In this document: piece by piece, positions 35,701 to 46,154 of the stretch | Layout: every line of letters starts with the position of its first letter | Position numbering within the stretch: position 1 is the stretch's first letter | Origin: Saccharum officinarum | Lineage: Eukaryota; Streptophyta; Magnoliopsida; Poales; Poaceae | Assembly: GCA_020631735.1 (NCBI GenBank) | Contig: CM036231.1 | Location: 2,507,831 to 2,571,830, forward strand | DNA: 64,000 nt | Reading direction: 5' to 3' | Notes under the pieces: model-generated | Database searches by the model: none | The model's input: only the letters and a program-made list of their open reading frames with translations | Told to the model about the DNA's origin: nothing | Position numbers and translations under genes: made by a program

Positions 35701-35974
35701 CTCTCAGGTGCGCGTTCTTGGCATCCTCTGTCTCATCAAAAAGGAACACAACGATCATTATAACACACAAGAACTAATAACATCGATCTCTAGAACATTT
35801 GATATAGATGATCAATCGGCCGGCCGTGCGTAGCGTACCAGGGTTTCTCACGGTGCCTCTGATGGTGTAGCCTCTCTCCAGGAGGAGCTTGACGATCCAC
35901 GACCCGATGTACCCACCGGCACCGGTCACGCACACCGTTTGCCCGAGTCCCGGCGGCGCCGCCGCGTCCGTCAT
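29918..35974 (-). CDS. Cinnamoyl-CoA reductase-like NAD(P)-dependent reductase
   Basis: Five exons on the minus strand join in phase: 35839-35974, 35573-35727, 33372-33560, 32939-33291 and 29918-30086, giving 333 residues, the usual CCR length. Every intron is GT-AG. The Rossmann motif [11 protein letters not shown] (G18, G21, G24) binds NAD(P). The catalytic region has TSS at 127-129 and the CCR signature NWYCYGK at 161-167 (Tyr and Lys). The C-terminus is [20 protein letters not shown] reduces hydroxycinnamoyl-CoA esters to aldehydes in the cytosol, the first lignin-specific step. This copy may instead be a CCR-like relative, since VNPVLV reads VIPVLV and substrate residues cannot be tested by eye. 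Introns 3 (2.0 kb) and 4 (2.85 kb) are long and hold repeats. A TATA box lies 110 bp upstream. Confidence 0.9.
30429..30527. repeat. Tandem duplication of about 50 bp in CCR-like intron 4
   Basis: Two adjacent copies share CTACTGATTTGATT and GAACTAGTCACAGTCAAATC. The first copy has one extra TTTGA unit and the second has slightly different edges. It is a simple local duplication within the intron. Confidence 0.75.
30530..32246. other. Intronic DNA without a recognisable gene
   Basis: This part of CCR-like intron 4 has a GC-richer patch at 30810-31330 with short ORFs on both strands, including CACCACC-rich wording, and then AT-rich sequence. No domain, splice-consistent reading or clean inverted termini were found. 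A decayed transposon is plausible but not shown. Confidence 0.4.
32247..32802. mobile_element. Solo LTR in CCR-like intron 4
   Basis: The 556-bp unit begins TGTTGACAC and ends GTGTCAACA, perfect inverted termini with TG...CA ends. It is flanked by the 5-bp duplication ATATT (32242-32246 and 32803-32807). This is the footprint left by recombination between two LTRs. Internal GTCGGCT-rich wording and the CT/TA microsatellite lie inside. The family is not recognised and orientation cannot be fixed. Confidence 0.8.
32649..32711. repeat. CT/TA compound microsatellite
   Basis: A (CT)n run of about ten units passes directly into (TA)n of about twenty units. It lies within the solo LTR and is expected to vary in length between individuals. 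Confidence 0.95.
33561..35572. other. CCR-like intron 3 with repeat fragments
   Basis: The intron is AT-rich. Two copies of gcatagacatgcttataag (34217 and 34314 area) and two of GATGCATTCTGTCTTTTCTAA (34290 and 34389 area) indicate a local duplication. Around 35040-35290 the pyrimidine-rich wording of a grass MITE appears (ctctatac repeats), but its termini are not clean. No exon is missing, because the flanking exons already join in phase. Confidence 0.5.
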
Positions 35975-36084
35975 GTCGCGGCGAGAAAGAACTAATATTT
36001 GTGCCGGCCGGCCCGTGTTAGGCCTTCAGCAAAGCGAACAGTCGCTTTGCCTCTCTTTGTGTTTGTGCATGCTTGTTGGTAAGG

Positions 36085-36092
36085 TATTTATA
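36085..36092 (-). promoter_or_regulatory. TATA box of the CCR-like gene
   Basis: TATAAATA on the minus strand, in the context GTCTATAAATACC, lies 111-118 bp upstream of the start codon at 35974. The distance suits a leader of about 80 bases. Confidence 0.65.
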
Positions 36093-36953
36093 GACACTTT
36101 TTCTAATGGTCAGATGCTTGTGTTCTCGGGCCGATTCCGTACTCAAGCCTTGATTTTTCTTCCATCAAGCTAAATCTCAATCTTGCATGCTCATAAGCCA
36201 ATGGTGAAGATTGTTGGCTTGTTACCTAAAAACATACTATATTTCAGGACCTGAAATATAGCAAGTTCCATTTATAGATGATGACTCGTATGTGGGCATA
36301 TTGGCAGCAGAGACTTATTACTCCCTCCATCGGGCACTGATAACCTACGTAACTGTCGTCTAGGACAACTGCACTGTGACAAATTAATTGAGCCACCAAA
36401 TGTTTATTTGAAATGTTCAAAATACATTGGCGTTCAAAGTTTATGCTGATGACTGCACGAAACCTAGCTATAAAAGACTAAAAGGACACACAATTATATC
36501 TGAATCGACGTAGCACCTACCGTTACACACGGTATCGTCTTTTCCGATCTATGATGTGCAATGAAAACAACTTCGCATCTCCAACGCTACAATCCTAGGT
36601 GATGTGGAAAGATCTAGTAGTATTGTATTTGGTGAGTAGACTATCTATACTACTCTCTTTTATTTGGAAAGTATATAGACCAATTAAGCTGTTCAGACCA
36701 TGGACACGGCTTCAATATATTGTTCGCCCAAGCAGGTCTAGGCATGGTTAAGGATATATAGTTTACATATATAAACACGATAAATTTAATACTAGATGGT
36801 TTAAAATTGTCAATGGTGGTAAAAGAACAGTGTAAACACCATAGCTAAACGCGGTCTAAGTATGCGTAGCGTCTAAATGCCTGTTTAGGCAATGGTAAAT
36901 AAATTAGCAAGCTAAGAGCAACTCGGCGGGAGTGGTTATTAACTAGTCCATCA
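36093..36953. other. Upstream region of the CCR-like gene
   Basis: This AT-rich promoter-distal DNA has no gene. A Stowaway-like left half (ACTCCCTCCATCGG near 36321) lacks its partner terminus. Palindromic repeats of the kind ccttcagcaaag are minor. I found nothing else that can be supported. Confidence 0.4.
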
Positions 36954-37271
36954 GGGCCCTGTTTGATATCTCTGATTATAATAATCAGGATATATAATCA
37001 TATTATGATCCAAAAAAGATTGATTATATTATGAATTATTATAATGTTTTTTTATCACCATAATATCATAATCCAGGGAAAATCTGTTTTTTTGGGATTA
37101 TGAGTGTGAAAGTCTAACATACCTCCCAATCAATGGTCCAACTTGCCAAACTGAAGGATAAGATAAGAATTTCTCACTTTAACCAACCATAATCAATAAT
37201 CTAGGGACCCTAATTTTAATTATAATAATCTTATACATAATCTAAATTATAATAATCCAGCTGTGAGGCCC
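36954..37271. mobile_element. MITE with ATTATAATAATC inverted arms
   Basis: The termini GGGCCCTGTTTGATATC and the right-hand GCTGTGAGGCCC match imperfectly. Just inside, GATTATAATAATC and its complement-like ATTATAATAATCC recur at both ends and in the centre. The layout is that of a grass MITE, probably PIF/Harbinger or hAT type, but the flanks do not give a clear duplication. Confidence 0.6.
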
Positions 37272-37381
37272 TAGCATGTGTGTTCTTGCAACGGCAAGTA
37301 ATGCTAAGAGACATCATTGCTAGAATTATGGATAACTTTTTGGGCCACATAGCTACTCATTTTTGATACCTCTCCTGTTAG

Positions 37382-37602
37382 GTCCCGTTTGGTTTGGATG
37401 TTAAAGTTTAACAAACACGGTAACACTTTCGTCTTATTTGACAAAAAGTTTTCAATCTTGGATTAATTAGGCTTAATAGATTCGTCTCGTAAATTACTCC
37501 TAATCTGTGTCGACATGCATGCAATTAGTCTACATTTAGTACCCCATGCATTTGAGGAAACATTGATGTGATGAGAGTTAAACTTTAACTCCTCCAAACC
37601 AA
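37382..37602. mobile_element. MITE with GTTTGGTTTGGA inverted termini
   Basis: GGTCCCGTTTGGTTTGGATGTTAAAG at the left is mirrored by GAGTTAAACTTTAACTCC and CCAAACCAAACGG at the right. The inside has the grass phrase TAATTAGGCTTAATAGATTCG common in such MITEs. The right terminus is mutated and no duplication is certain. Confidence 0.65.
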
Positions 37603-38142
37603 ACGGCATACTCTAATACAATACTGACATAGATGCATCTTATCCGGACTTGTTTGTGATAGACTCTACCTAGCTAGTTCCTAATCTCTACTATAATGGA
37701 CCAATCAAAATTATATCAGGTCTCCCCAGAAAAACATCTTCCGCTGAGAGCCTTCAACCATTATACACCTAGAAAAATACACACAGAAATTCATCTCTAT
37801 TAAAATCAAAAGCTAATAAAGCACATAGACCAAATTCAATGCCCACGATTCGATGTGTGTGATGGCAGGCTTCTCACCCCGCGCGGCCTCTGCCTACGCA
37901 CGTGAGGCTCAAACGCGTCCCAAGCACGCGCGGCTTCAAAGGCTCCCCCCACGCACACACGGTCACGAGCAGGGTTCGAAGCCTGCAATCACCGATCACC
38001 GAATAAAAAAAAAAAAGAAAAACCGTCGAACCCTGTGGAGCCATAGGAGTCCGAGGAACCCTGCTGATTTGGGGAGGGAGAGAGACCGGGGAGGCTACAA
38101 CGAGGCGGGTTGGGCTCGGCGCGGTCGAGAGCCCCCGGGGCG

Positions 38143-38605
38143 ATGTTCCCAGAGGGCATCGACGAGTCGGCGATCAGCTGGATCATGGAGGGCACGGATT
38201 CCCCAGCCCCCGCCCACGCCACCCGCACCCGAACCGCTGCGGTCGCCGCTGGCGGAGTGCCCGCCGTTGGGGCAGGTGGCGGCGCCGCCGAGGAGCCCCG
38301 CGGTGCACAGCAGGCTGTGCGGGGCCGGTGCCTGCGTCGGTTTCTTCTCCCCCAAGGGCCTCCCGCCCGTGTGGGTGAACGGAACATGCCACTCGGACCT
38401 GCTCGGCCGCCACTGCGTGCTGCTCTTGGCCGCCACACCTCGCTCGACCCAATCGAGTGACCTGCAGCCGGATAATGAAGATCCCCAATTTTCTGTGGAG
38501 TGCAGCGGCGACCAGATAGCGAAGGCAGTCTCCAGCGGTGAGCCATTCAATCCCCTGATGTATTTCCTACTTGCATCTCATCCATCCCCGTCTAGGCCTG
38601 CGTAG
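38143..38605 (+). pseudogene. Unrecognised exon-like fragment, frameshifted
   Basis: After a GC-rich leader (37860-38140), an ATG at 38143 opens MFPEGIDESAISWIMEG, in good plant start context. The frame then degenerates into Ala/Gly-rich sequence, while the neighbouring frame carries RSPLAECPPLGQVAAPPRSP and later NEDPQFSVECSGDQI, stopping at 38605. The most natural protein needs one frameshift near 38215. I do not recognise the family. It could be the first exon of a real gene with an error, or a captured gene fragment. No matching second exon was found downstream. Confidence 0.4.
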
Positions 38606-38609
38606 GCAG

Positions 38610-40029
38610 CTCTGGTGTGAGCAGCAGCAAAATCATTAAACCCCTTTTAACTTGGAAGCACGTGACGATCACAGGTTATTTAAATCCGATTCCCTTTGAA
38701 TGTTACGTAGTTTCACTATACATCCTTTTTTAGATTTGTTTTCCTTGGTCAGGTTTTGCGTGAGCATCTAAGAATAATTGCTTATTTTCTTGTATCCATG
38801 TGTTTTGAAAGTTCGATCTCACAGAATACTAGAGTTGTTACTTTACCAAGGTTTTTTTTTCTATTAGATAGATCTACCACTGTTTTGGTTTCCTCTGTGA
38901 TTTAGTAACTATATTTTTTAATCACGTCATAACCTAGACACATTTTTTCATTTATACTAGATGCTTCTTGTTAATTATTTATCATAAATTTTTATTTTGT
39001 AAATCTAAAGTTCAGTTTCTTGTGCCATCAAATATGTCTCAATTATACCTGTGCTATCAAATATTTGTCTCAACTATACCATAACCTGGTGAGTTACTAT
39101 AGTATTTTTTTTCTAGGCGACAGGGGAAGGAAGGGGCAGTAGAGATTCTTGTGTGCTTGTTCAATGAGAGTTTGCTTAATTATCCAATCTGAGGAGCTCC
39201 TGCCGTGCTTGAGGAGGCAAATCATTCCAGAACTCAGAAAATTCAATTCACAGTCATAAAGCGATCGGATGTTTTTTTTTTCTGCACTGAAGCTATAACT
39301 GGAGTACCAAATGCCAATCTAAAGCTTAACACTACTCAAATAGGAATTTTGGTTTATTTCCAATTGATAGCCACCAAAAAAATATCCAGTAGAATAATAT
39401 GTAAAGTTCTTGCTGTTAGGGCTATTGAGAGCAAATGTGTTACATGGTTCAGTACTCTTTAGGTTTTCACCATGTGTTGGTTGATTCGGTAAGAAAATGT
39501 ATATTACTGGGTACACACTTTTTTTTTGCAGTAATTAATGTAGGAGAAGCGGCTATGGTGCGGCGGCGAGGGAGGAGGGGATGGACACACAACCAGCCTC
39601 AAGGGGGGTCGGCTGCTGAACTTGTGGCGCTCGCCGTCACTGTCGAGGGCATCCAAGGCCACCGGTGCGCTCTATGGGGTGTAGGAGGCTAAGGGCAGTG
39701 CCGACGTTTTCGAGGGTGTTAGGAAGATCATCGGCTAGTGACTAAAGTGCCACCCAAATTCTCAGGATTCGAGTTGATGTCGTTCTGCCTATATCCTTTT
39801 GTTGAAATTCAGTTGAACATAGGCCAACAAATTTTTTTTCTTCTGATGGAAGGGGTCTCTATTCTGCACATATGCATGGGTCCAGATGTAGATTCCTAAA
39901 ACAATATAGTAGAGCTTATTTCATTACTTTGTTTCTGTGAAATGCTATCAGGTTAGATGAGCCCTCAACTAATTTGTGAAACAAGATCACAACTAATGTC
40001 TAGGCTTCCTGCGCATGTCCTCCTGATTT
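38610..40029. other. AT-rich DNA without a recognisable gene
   Basis: This stretch includes poly-T tracts and the phrases ctcaattataccTGTGCTATCAAATAT and ctcaactataccat, an internal imperfect repeat near 39015-39085. A GC-richer patch at 39540-39720 has a small ORF but no domain. It separates the unrecognised fragment from the DDI1-like remains. Confidence 0.4.
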
Positions 40030-40072
40030 GGCGGCATGGCCAAGCGGTAAGGGAAGGGAGTGCAAGGTGTCA
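40030..40072 (+). pseudogene. tRNA-Cys-like 5' fragment
   Basis: GGCGGCATGGCCAAGCGGTA followed by AGGGAAGGGAGTGCAA resembles the acceptor arm, D arm and anticodon region (TGCA) of an organelle-type tRNA-Cys. The T arm and the 3' acceptor strand are absent. If real, it is an inserted fragment of plastid origin or a SINE head. It is not a functional tRNA. Confidence 0.35.
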
Positions 40073-40181
40073 TTGCTCTCTGCTTGCCGACACGATCAAG
40101 GTGAGTGTGGGAAATATGGAATGGTGTCTGAAGGTTTTCATTATCTTTGAAGTATATTTTCTCATGTAAATGGTGTCTGAG

Positions 40182-41001
40182 GCTTCTTGATCAGCGACAC
40201 CGAGGGATTGCTGTTGGAGTTGGTCAAACAGAGATATTAGGAAGAATACATGTAATGCAATATTTTTATATATGTGATTTGAAAAGTGTTGTTACCAAAT
40301 TAGTCTAATGAGAAGAAAAAAATAATTTTTTTCTTACTTGAGATGGCTGATGAAGAAAGACAAACTTCCATATTTCGTGGAAGCCATGTGAAAACTCCTT
40401 GGAATAAATATGCTTTAGCATAGATGCTTATGAAATTCTTGATACATTATCATACAAATTAGTTCAATATGCATTGAATAACAGCTCATATTTGACAGAT
40501 ACGTGATGAAATGAAATTGTCTAAGCGTCTCTCGGCGAAGCAACTATGTAAGCAAACTCGACCTTTGCATGGTGTGACTTTATTTTTATTTCAACTAGCG
40601 TCCCTCCTTCACGTTACTTCTTTTTATATCTATTATTATTACTTCTATATGTTATAGGGCAGGCCTGGTGCAGTTGGTGAGTGCTAGCTCGCTGAGTCAC
40701 CAGGTCCTGGGTTCGAAGCCGTCTCTCTGCAGAATTTCTGCGGGGGTAAGACTTTGCTTCGGTTATTCCCTTCCCCAGACCCCACTCGTGTGGGAGCCTC
40801 TGGCACTGGGTCTGCCCTTTTTTTTATTACTTCTATATGTTCCAGGAACTTGTAATCTTTTGATAATCGAGAACAACTTTAAAACCACTAACTGTGAACT
40901 AACTTGTGGACCTTGGTTTTGACAGGGCATCTGTAATTCAAGTGCTCAAACTGTTGGAAGGGAATGAGGAGCAAGCTGCTACATTCTTGTTTGGTGGTTA
41001 G
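40182..41001 (+). pseudogene. DDI1-like (ubiquitin-receptor aspartic protease) pseudogene remnant
   Basis: Three islands match the C-terminal half of plant DNA-damage-inducible protein 1, as recalled. Island 1 (40182-40251) reads LLDQRHRGIAVGVGQTEI and LGRIH, the protease-fold region, and ends at a GTAATG donor. Island 2 (40499-40545) reads IRDEMKLSKRL after TTTGACAG. Island 3 (40926-41001) reads ASVIQVLKLLEGNEEQAA then TFLFGG and a stop, the UBA domain end, after TTGACAG. Retained splice sites show a genomic duplicate rather than a processed copy. The N-terminal UBL domain, the catalytic DSGA exon and the exon after island 1 are missing, and a SINE lies between islands 2 and 3. Confidence 0.7.
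40654..40824 (+). mobile_element. Second-type SINE with 17-bp duplication
   Basis: The A-box-like tggtgcagttggtgag and B-box GGTCCTGGGTTCGAAGCC lead a 171-bp unit ending GGGTCTGCCC plus T8. The duplication TATTACTTCTATATGTT is at 40637-40653 and 40825-40841. It belongs to a different family from the other two SINEs here, sharing only the promoter and the poly-T end. Confidence 0.9.
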
Positions 41002-42486
41002 ACTCCTGAGAGCACCGTTTGTGGCTTTCTGTTTGCTGAACCCTTTCCTGGGTTGAATATTTATATAAAGTGACTAAAGAACTAGGACACTGTTTGGGCA
41101 GTTAAAGGACTTACTTTTAGAGATGCTTCATGTTTTCTCTTGTTCCTGAGAACAAACACTTGTTTTTTGTACCTGATACATAGACTGATAGACACCCACT
41201 TAAATGCAGGCAAATCTGTTAAGAATTCTCCTCTTATTAAACTAGTGGTTTGGGGGCTTTAAGTGAGAAAGAACTAGGAAAAGAAACCACATCTACTGTG
41301 CCCATCAATTTTAAACATCTACTGTGCCCATCAATTTTGAATGATGACTGGAGAGAGTGTACAATTCTGAATCCCACCCATTTTAGAATCCCTGATATAT
41401 TTTTCTGTTTTACCATGCCATTACTAAGCCACGTGGTTCTCCCTGCACAGGCGGCTCCCTTTATCTCCCTTTATTTTTATCTCTTGCTTCATGTCAAGTG
41501 ACTTGAAGGTTATTTTTCCACACATTCTTTGAGGTAACATTAGTTTATGCAATGCATTGTTGTATTAGCAAAACATTGAACTTGTGCTCACTTCAATGCT
41601 ATGAAAACAGCATTGACAAAGCACAATTAGCTAAGTACTTCAAATTTGATAGAATTAATTTTGGATTTAATGTGGGCCGTATCGTTAGCACGGGCAATAT
41701 ACTTATTTTCTGCCATGCACAGCTATCAACTTCACTGAGGATGGAATTCTTGGCGGACATTTTGAAGACCCATGCAAACGAATGTTTTGACAGCTTCCGT
41801 GAAGATCTCTATGCCTTCTTATGCAAAAGTGTTTCCCGGATTGTATACATGTTCTACAATTGTGTAAAAATTGAACTATGAAAAAAAAATCATTGTTTTT
41901 TTTTCATGTGCATCCCAAGATAAAACCGTGGTGTTAGCATGGGCATTATACTATTACTCTAATACAATACATACTTACGTATAGATGTTTTTCCTTATTC
42001 ATATGCTTTCTTTCTTATGCTGCACACCTCCATGTTTATTTGGCATGTGTGTACTTAGTTGTAGAGCCTCTTGGAGGCGAGATACTGGGCTCCGCCCCCT
42101 TCGTCTGAAAGTGACTGAACATGTATACAGTATACGTATTAGCTCCATGCTTTTTATCTCCTAAGACTCCCATCACATCAATCTTCTGTTGGCTCCTAAG
42201 ACATCCAAGTCACTGAAGACGCAAGGCTCTGAAATTTCTCCTTGCATGCACCTTGGATGGCATGCTTGCTTTTTATTGTATTGCCTGCCTAGAAAGAACG
42301 GCAGAGGCTTCTTACAAGCTGATCTACTGTAGTTGTCCCCCTTTGCTTTTACCTCACGCTCCGCCACAGTGTACTCTAATACAATACATACTTACATTCT
42401 ATTTTTTTCACAATCGTGCCCTCAGAGCATTTATTCGTTAAGAGAAAGTAGAAGCATTCACAATGCAACAGACTCTGGTAAACCAA
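41002..42486. other. Intergenic DNA with direct repeats
   Basis: No gene is convincing. A 26-bp unit, CATCTACTGTGCCCATCAAT with TTTAAA/TTTGAA, is tandemly repeated near 41288-41340. The 24-mer TACTCTAATACAATAC plus ATACTTAC occurs exactly at 41955-41978 and 42372-42395, enclosing 393 bp. The short core recurs once more at 37611. A plus-strand ORF at 41552-41881 has no recognisable feature. Confidence 0.5.
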
Positions 42487-42763
42487 GGCCATGTTTAGTT
42501 ACCCAAATTCACCCTCAAATTTTACTATGCAAAAAGAAGATTTCTCATCACATCAAAATGCCGGCACATACATGGAGTATTAAATGTAGATAAAATAAAA
42601 AATTAATTGCACAGTTTTGTTGTACTTTGCGAGATGAATGTTTTAAGCCTAATTAATCAATGTTTGAACAATTATTACCAAATAAAAACAAAATTGCTAC
42701 AGTGCAGCACAGTCCTGCACAGTGCATTCGGGGATGCCCGAATCGGACATCTAAACAAGGCCC
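42487..42763. mobile_element. hAT-like MITE
   Basis: Termini GGCCATGTTTAG and CTAAACAAGGCC are inverted repeats with one mismatch, a common start and end of grass MITEs. The inside contains the TTTTAAGCCTAATTAATC phrase. The flanks CCAA and CAAG do not give a certain duplication. Confidence 0.7.
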
Positions 42764-44115
42764 AAGGATTACCAGCAAAGATCTGACACTTGAAACAAAA
42801 GCTAATTTACCAACAGTGGTAAACAGCCTAGAACCAACCAGAGCAGCAAGAAAAGCAAGGGGAGGGGACCCTCAGCCTCAACACCCAAACAAACTGAACA
42901 TGCGAGATAACATAGACATCAACGCAACGGTTGCCTACAGATAAGCCATAGTCTTGGTAGCAAAGCATCCATCCAAGGAAGACAACACGAGAGTCCACTA
43001 ACATCTGCGGTAATAAGCATCCGCCAGATAAGAGACCCAGCAACCTTGGCGGCTAAGCATCCACCATGGGAACCATTGCGATCTCGGCAGCAAAGTATCT
43101 ACTGAGACTAGTGCGAGAGGAAAGACATGATAGTGGCAAAGCTTCTGACACGAAAGCCAAACAATGACGGCAAAGCATCCGCTAGAAGGAACAACTCAAA
43201 TGATGCTACAGTAGGAGAAACCATTGCGAGGGCGGATGTGAAGCGCACACATGTACAACAAGGTGCTCGAATGTAGACTGGTGACGTGGCAAGGACACAC
43301 CTTGCGGGACGACGACTGTAGGCCAAGACACAAGAGCATGGGGTAGCTCTTTAGCGATGCCCCCAAGGGGAAACATGATGCCTGAGGGTTCCATTGCCAC
43401 CGACACCGACAAGTAGTCGAGCGAGCTTTTGCCTAGAACCACCACCACATTGAGGACCCACCCAAGCCTCCCGCAGCCATGCAGGAGCCAAAGCCTAGCC
43501 CTAAATTGCAGGCCAGAGCCGGGAGCAGCAACGAGTCTCCCGTGAACGGAGAACAGCGACCGCAACCAAAACAGGGAAATGCCCCACCGCACAAGACATA
43601 TTTGCAAGCATGCACCATGTGGCAAGTGGTCCTGAACTTCGCAGGATGCCTCAGCGGTAGCGGTCCCCGCGACGTGCATGGAGGCCATAAGCGGATCCGG
43701 CTCCATTTGTGCGCGTGGGGGCAGCCCTAGGCATACCCCAGTAACCTGGCGCACCAGTAGCAGTAGCAGGCGTAGAGGGAAGCGTGGTTCCCAGCGCGGT
43801 GTGCCTTGCTGAGAAGGATAGTAGGTGGCTGGAGAGCAACAAATCCCGAAGGAGGACAACAGATCTAGCGTGTGGATGTGGATCCGGTGCCTCGTCGCCC
43901 AACGCCGCTTGGTGAAGAGCAGAGGAAGAAGGAGAGAGGGAGGCGCGGTGGTCAACCTTTTTGAGCCCCACCACGGGCCGCCACCACCGCTCACCGGTGA
44001 GCAGCAGCGATGGCCGGAGAGGCAGCCTGGATAGGCTCCTAGGCGGCGGATCCCGAGGTGTCCCCGAGTCGCCGTGGAGACAACGCGGGGGCCTGCTGTT
44101 GGCTTCCCGCCCCGT
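42764..44115 (-). repeat. GC-rich repetitive unit with reiterated GCAAAGCATCCG, possible LINE 5' region
   Basis: From about 42955 to 43170 a GCAAAGCATCC-like word occurs six times at 25-60 bp spacing with decaying copies. From 43206 to 44060 the sequence becomes GC-rich and the minus strand has a 262-codon open frame that begins within GC-rich low-complexity DNA. No domain is seen. The minus-strand style (GC-rich start, then a long leader) resembles the 5' end of a grass LINE, but no endonuclease or RT could be read. Confidence 0.35.
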
Positions 44116-45093
44116 GAAAATTTACATCCTATAATTTACAAATCATTATGCTATGTTAAATGGTCAAAGATTAAGAAGGTTGAGCCTTGATTGCGTGTGC
44201 CCACCTTATAAAAGAAACCGAGAGGGAGTTTGAAAGTACCTGCTTTCCTTAAGCACGTGCCTTGACTAATAAACATGCTAATGTGATGTAGGGCAACCTC
44301 TGTAGCTAGTTTGCAAGCAGGTCGCTTATAGCTTGTTTATATTACACCTTTTTTTTGGTCATAAACTTGTACTGGTCCCATTCTATCGTATTATGAAGAA
44401 TGGAGTGTCTGTGACTGTGTCTCGTAGTATATCCATATTTATTTCCCAGATAAAAAAATCTGGCTGTAAATGTTGACACAAGTCATTGTTAGTTTAGTTT
44501 GTTCTCTAAGTCCCAGACCTAGGCACCTAGCCTTCCATCACTGACTATATTACATTCTAGCACACGTGCTGACAGCATCCTTTGCAGCTGTGACAGTCAT
44601 CCTTCATTCTTTACACAAGAATTGCATCAGCATGGGCAGTACACGGTTTACATTGTTTACCGATCAACACCGATGACGCCTTTATTGTTTACTGATCAAC
44701 ACCGATGAGGCGATGACACCTTTATTACCCACTCACTACACCTTGACACGCTAGCTACGTACACACATGCATGCCACGTACACACGCTAATTAACCACTA
44801 CTACACTGCAGGCTAACCACGTAGACACACACACTAACCACTACACAAGCTAACGACGTACGTACACACTAGCCGCGTACACACACGCACGCTACTGCAC
44901 ACGCTAACCACGTACACACGCTAATCACATACACATGCAAATCATATCAAAGCAAAAATCAAGTATATCAGATCACATATGAAACATTACATGGCAACCA
45001 AAATATATACCAAGTTCAATGTTACAAAACAAAAAAGATTTATCATATCTGCCAAATCACGCATGCATCAATCACATGTAGAAAAAAGATTTT
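44116..45093. other. Intergenic DNA with decayed tandem repeats
   Basis: GATCAACACCGATGA appears twice (44664 and 44696 areas) with near-identical surroundings. From 44730 to 44945 a decayed repeat based on CACGTACACACGCTAACCA runs for about ten units. No gene or RNA is seen. Bases 44946-45093 are AT-rich and adjoin the next LTR. Confidence 0.55.
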
Positions 45094-46154
45094 TGTCGGT
45101 GTTATGAAACCACCGGCTAGTGAATTTTGTGGATTGCGCGTCTAGGCTCGAATGGTGTGCAAAGAGGACACGGGGATATATACTGGTTTGGGCGGAATAT
45201 CCCTAAGCACAGTGGTGAGCTGCTCGTGTTACTTACACATGAGTTTGCAGTAGGGGTTACAAACGGTCGAGAGAGGGATGAGCTCCCAAGTCTCTGTGAG
45301 TTGAGGGTGTATGTGTTGTTCAGTCATCCCCCCTCCTGGAGACCCTGCTTCCCCTTTTATAGTTTAAGGGGAAGGGCAGGTTACAGCCGAGACAGTAGAG
45401 TAGAGAAAGGGAAAAGAGAGAAAAAAGGAGGATAAGGAAGAAAAGAAACAGGAACCTCGGGGTCGCCGTCCTCCATCCCTTCCTTGGTGCAGGCCCCGCT
45501 GACCCTGTGGATCGTGGTGACGGGGACGGACGCCATGTGTTGCCCTGTGTACTACTGGCGTCACGCGCGGATGGCGTGCGCCAACCATGGCGTCCTACTC
45601 TGTTTGGCAAACAGAGTGGCCAATAGTGAAGGTCAATAGTTGACCCTAACGAGTGTTGTACAGGGGTTGGCGGCATAGTGATGCCCTGTGTTGCGTCATA
45701 CGGTGTCGTAAGGTGATTTGATTTCCCGGGGATGGCCCGTCCATCACTATTTTTGGCCCATCCTTGGTCGTGCGCCCCCTATCCGTGGTGGTTGGGATCG
45801 GCGTGGGCCCCTACGCTGGGCTTCTGCCATGCTCGAGACCGAAACCTAGCAGTTGGGCGAGGCGGAACCTTTCCCCTAGGAGTCGGGCGAAGCAGAGATT
45901 CCCCTCTAGGGGTCGGATGAGCCGTGGCTTATACCTTCTATGTTTGTTGGATTGTTCCGTCCCCTTCTGGGGTTGGACGGGGCCAGTCCCACCACACGGG
46001 GGGGAGGGGGGAGGGGAGGCTAGGCTTTCCTTATGGTCGGATGGGACGGGGTCCCACACCAAACGGTTGGCCAGATTCGTGATCACGTTCCTGATTTATC
46101 AGAATGCAAGTTTTTAGAGTTGTCTTCGGGTACCGTGATAATTGATACCCAATA
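45094..46154 (-). repeat. 3' LTR of the second Tat-type element
   Basis: The LTR starts TGTCGGTGTTATG and by alignment with the other element ends at GATACCCAATA. The usual CGACA end has decayed. It is homologous to 63765 onward, sharing aaaccacc, GCTAGTGAATTTTGTGGATT and GTGCAAAGAGGACACGGGGA. ORFs inside it are not conserved. Confidence 0.8.

Noticed and set aside
36321..36420. Stowaway MITE starting ACTCCCTCCATCGG
   Set aside because: No matching inverted end or TA duplication within 500 bp; only a half terminus.
37853..38605. 250-codon plus-strand ORF taken whole as a gene
   Set aside because: Its first part reads GC-rich leader; only the RSPLAE... segment and the overlapping MFPEGIDES frame look protein-like, so a frameshifted exon fragment is a better description.
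40030..40072. A functional tRNA-Cys gene
   Set aside because: The T arm, the CCA-side acceptor strand and the B box are missing, so at most a fragment is present.
43206..43994. 262-codon minus-strand ORF
   Set aside because: Biased GC-rich composition with Leu/Arg-rich low-complexity sequence, no domain, no start context and no splice partner; kept only as part of a repeat.
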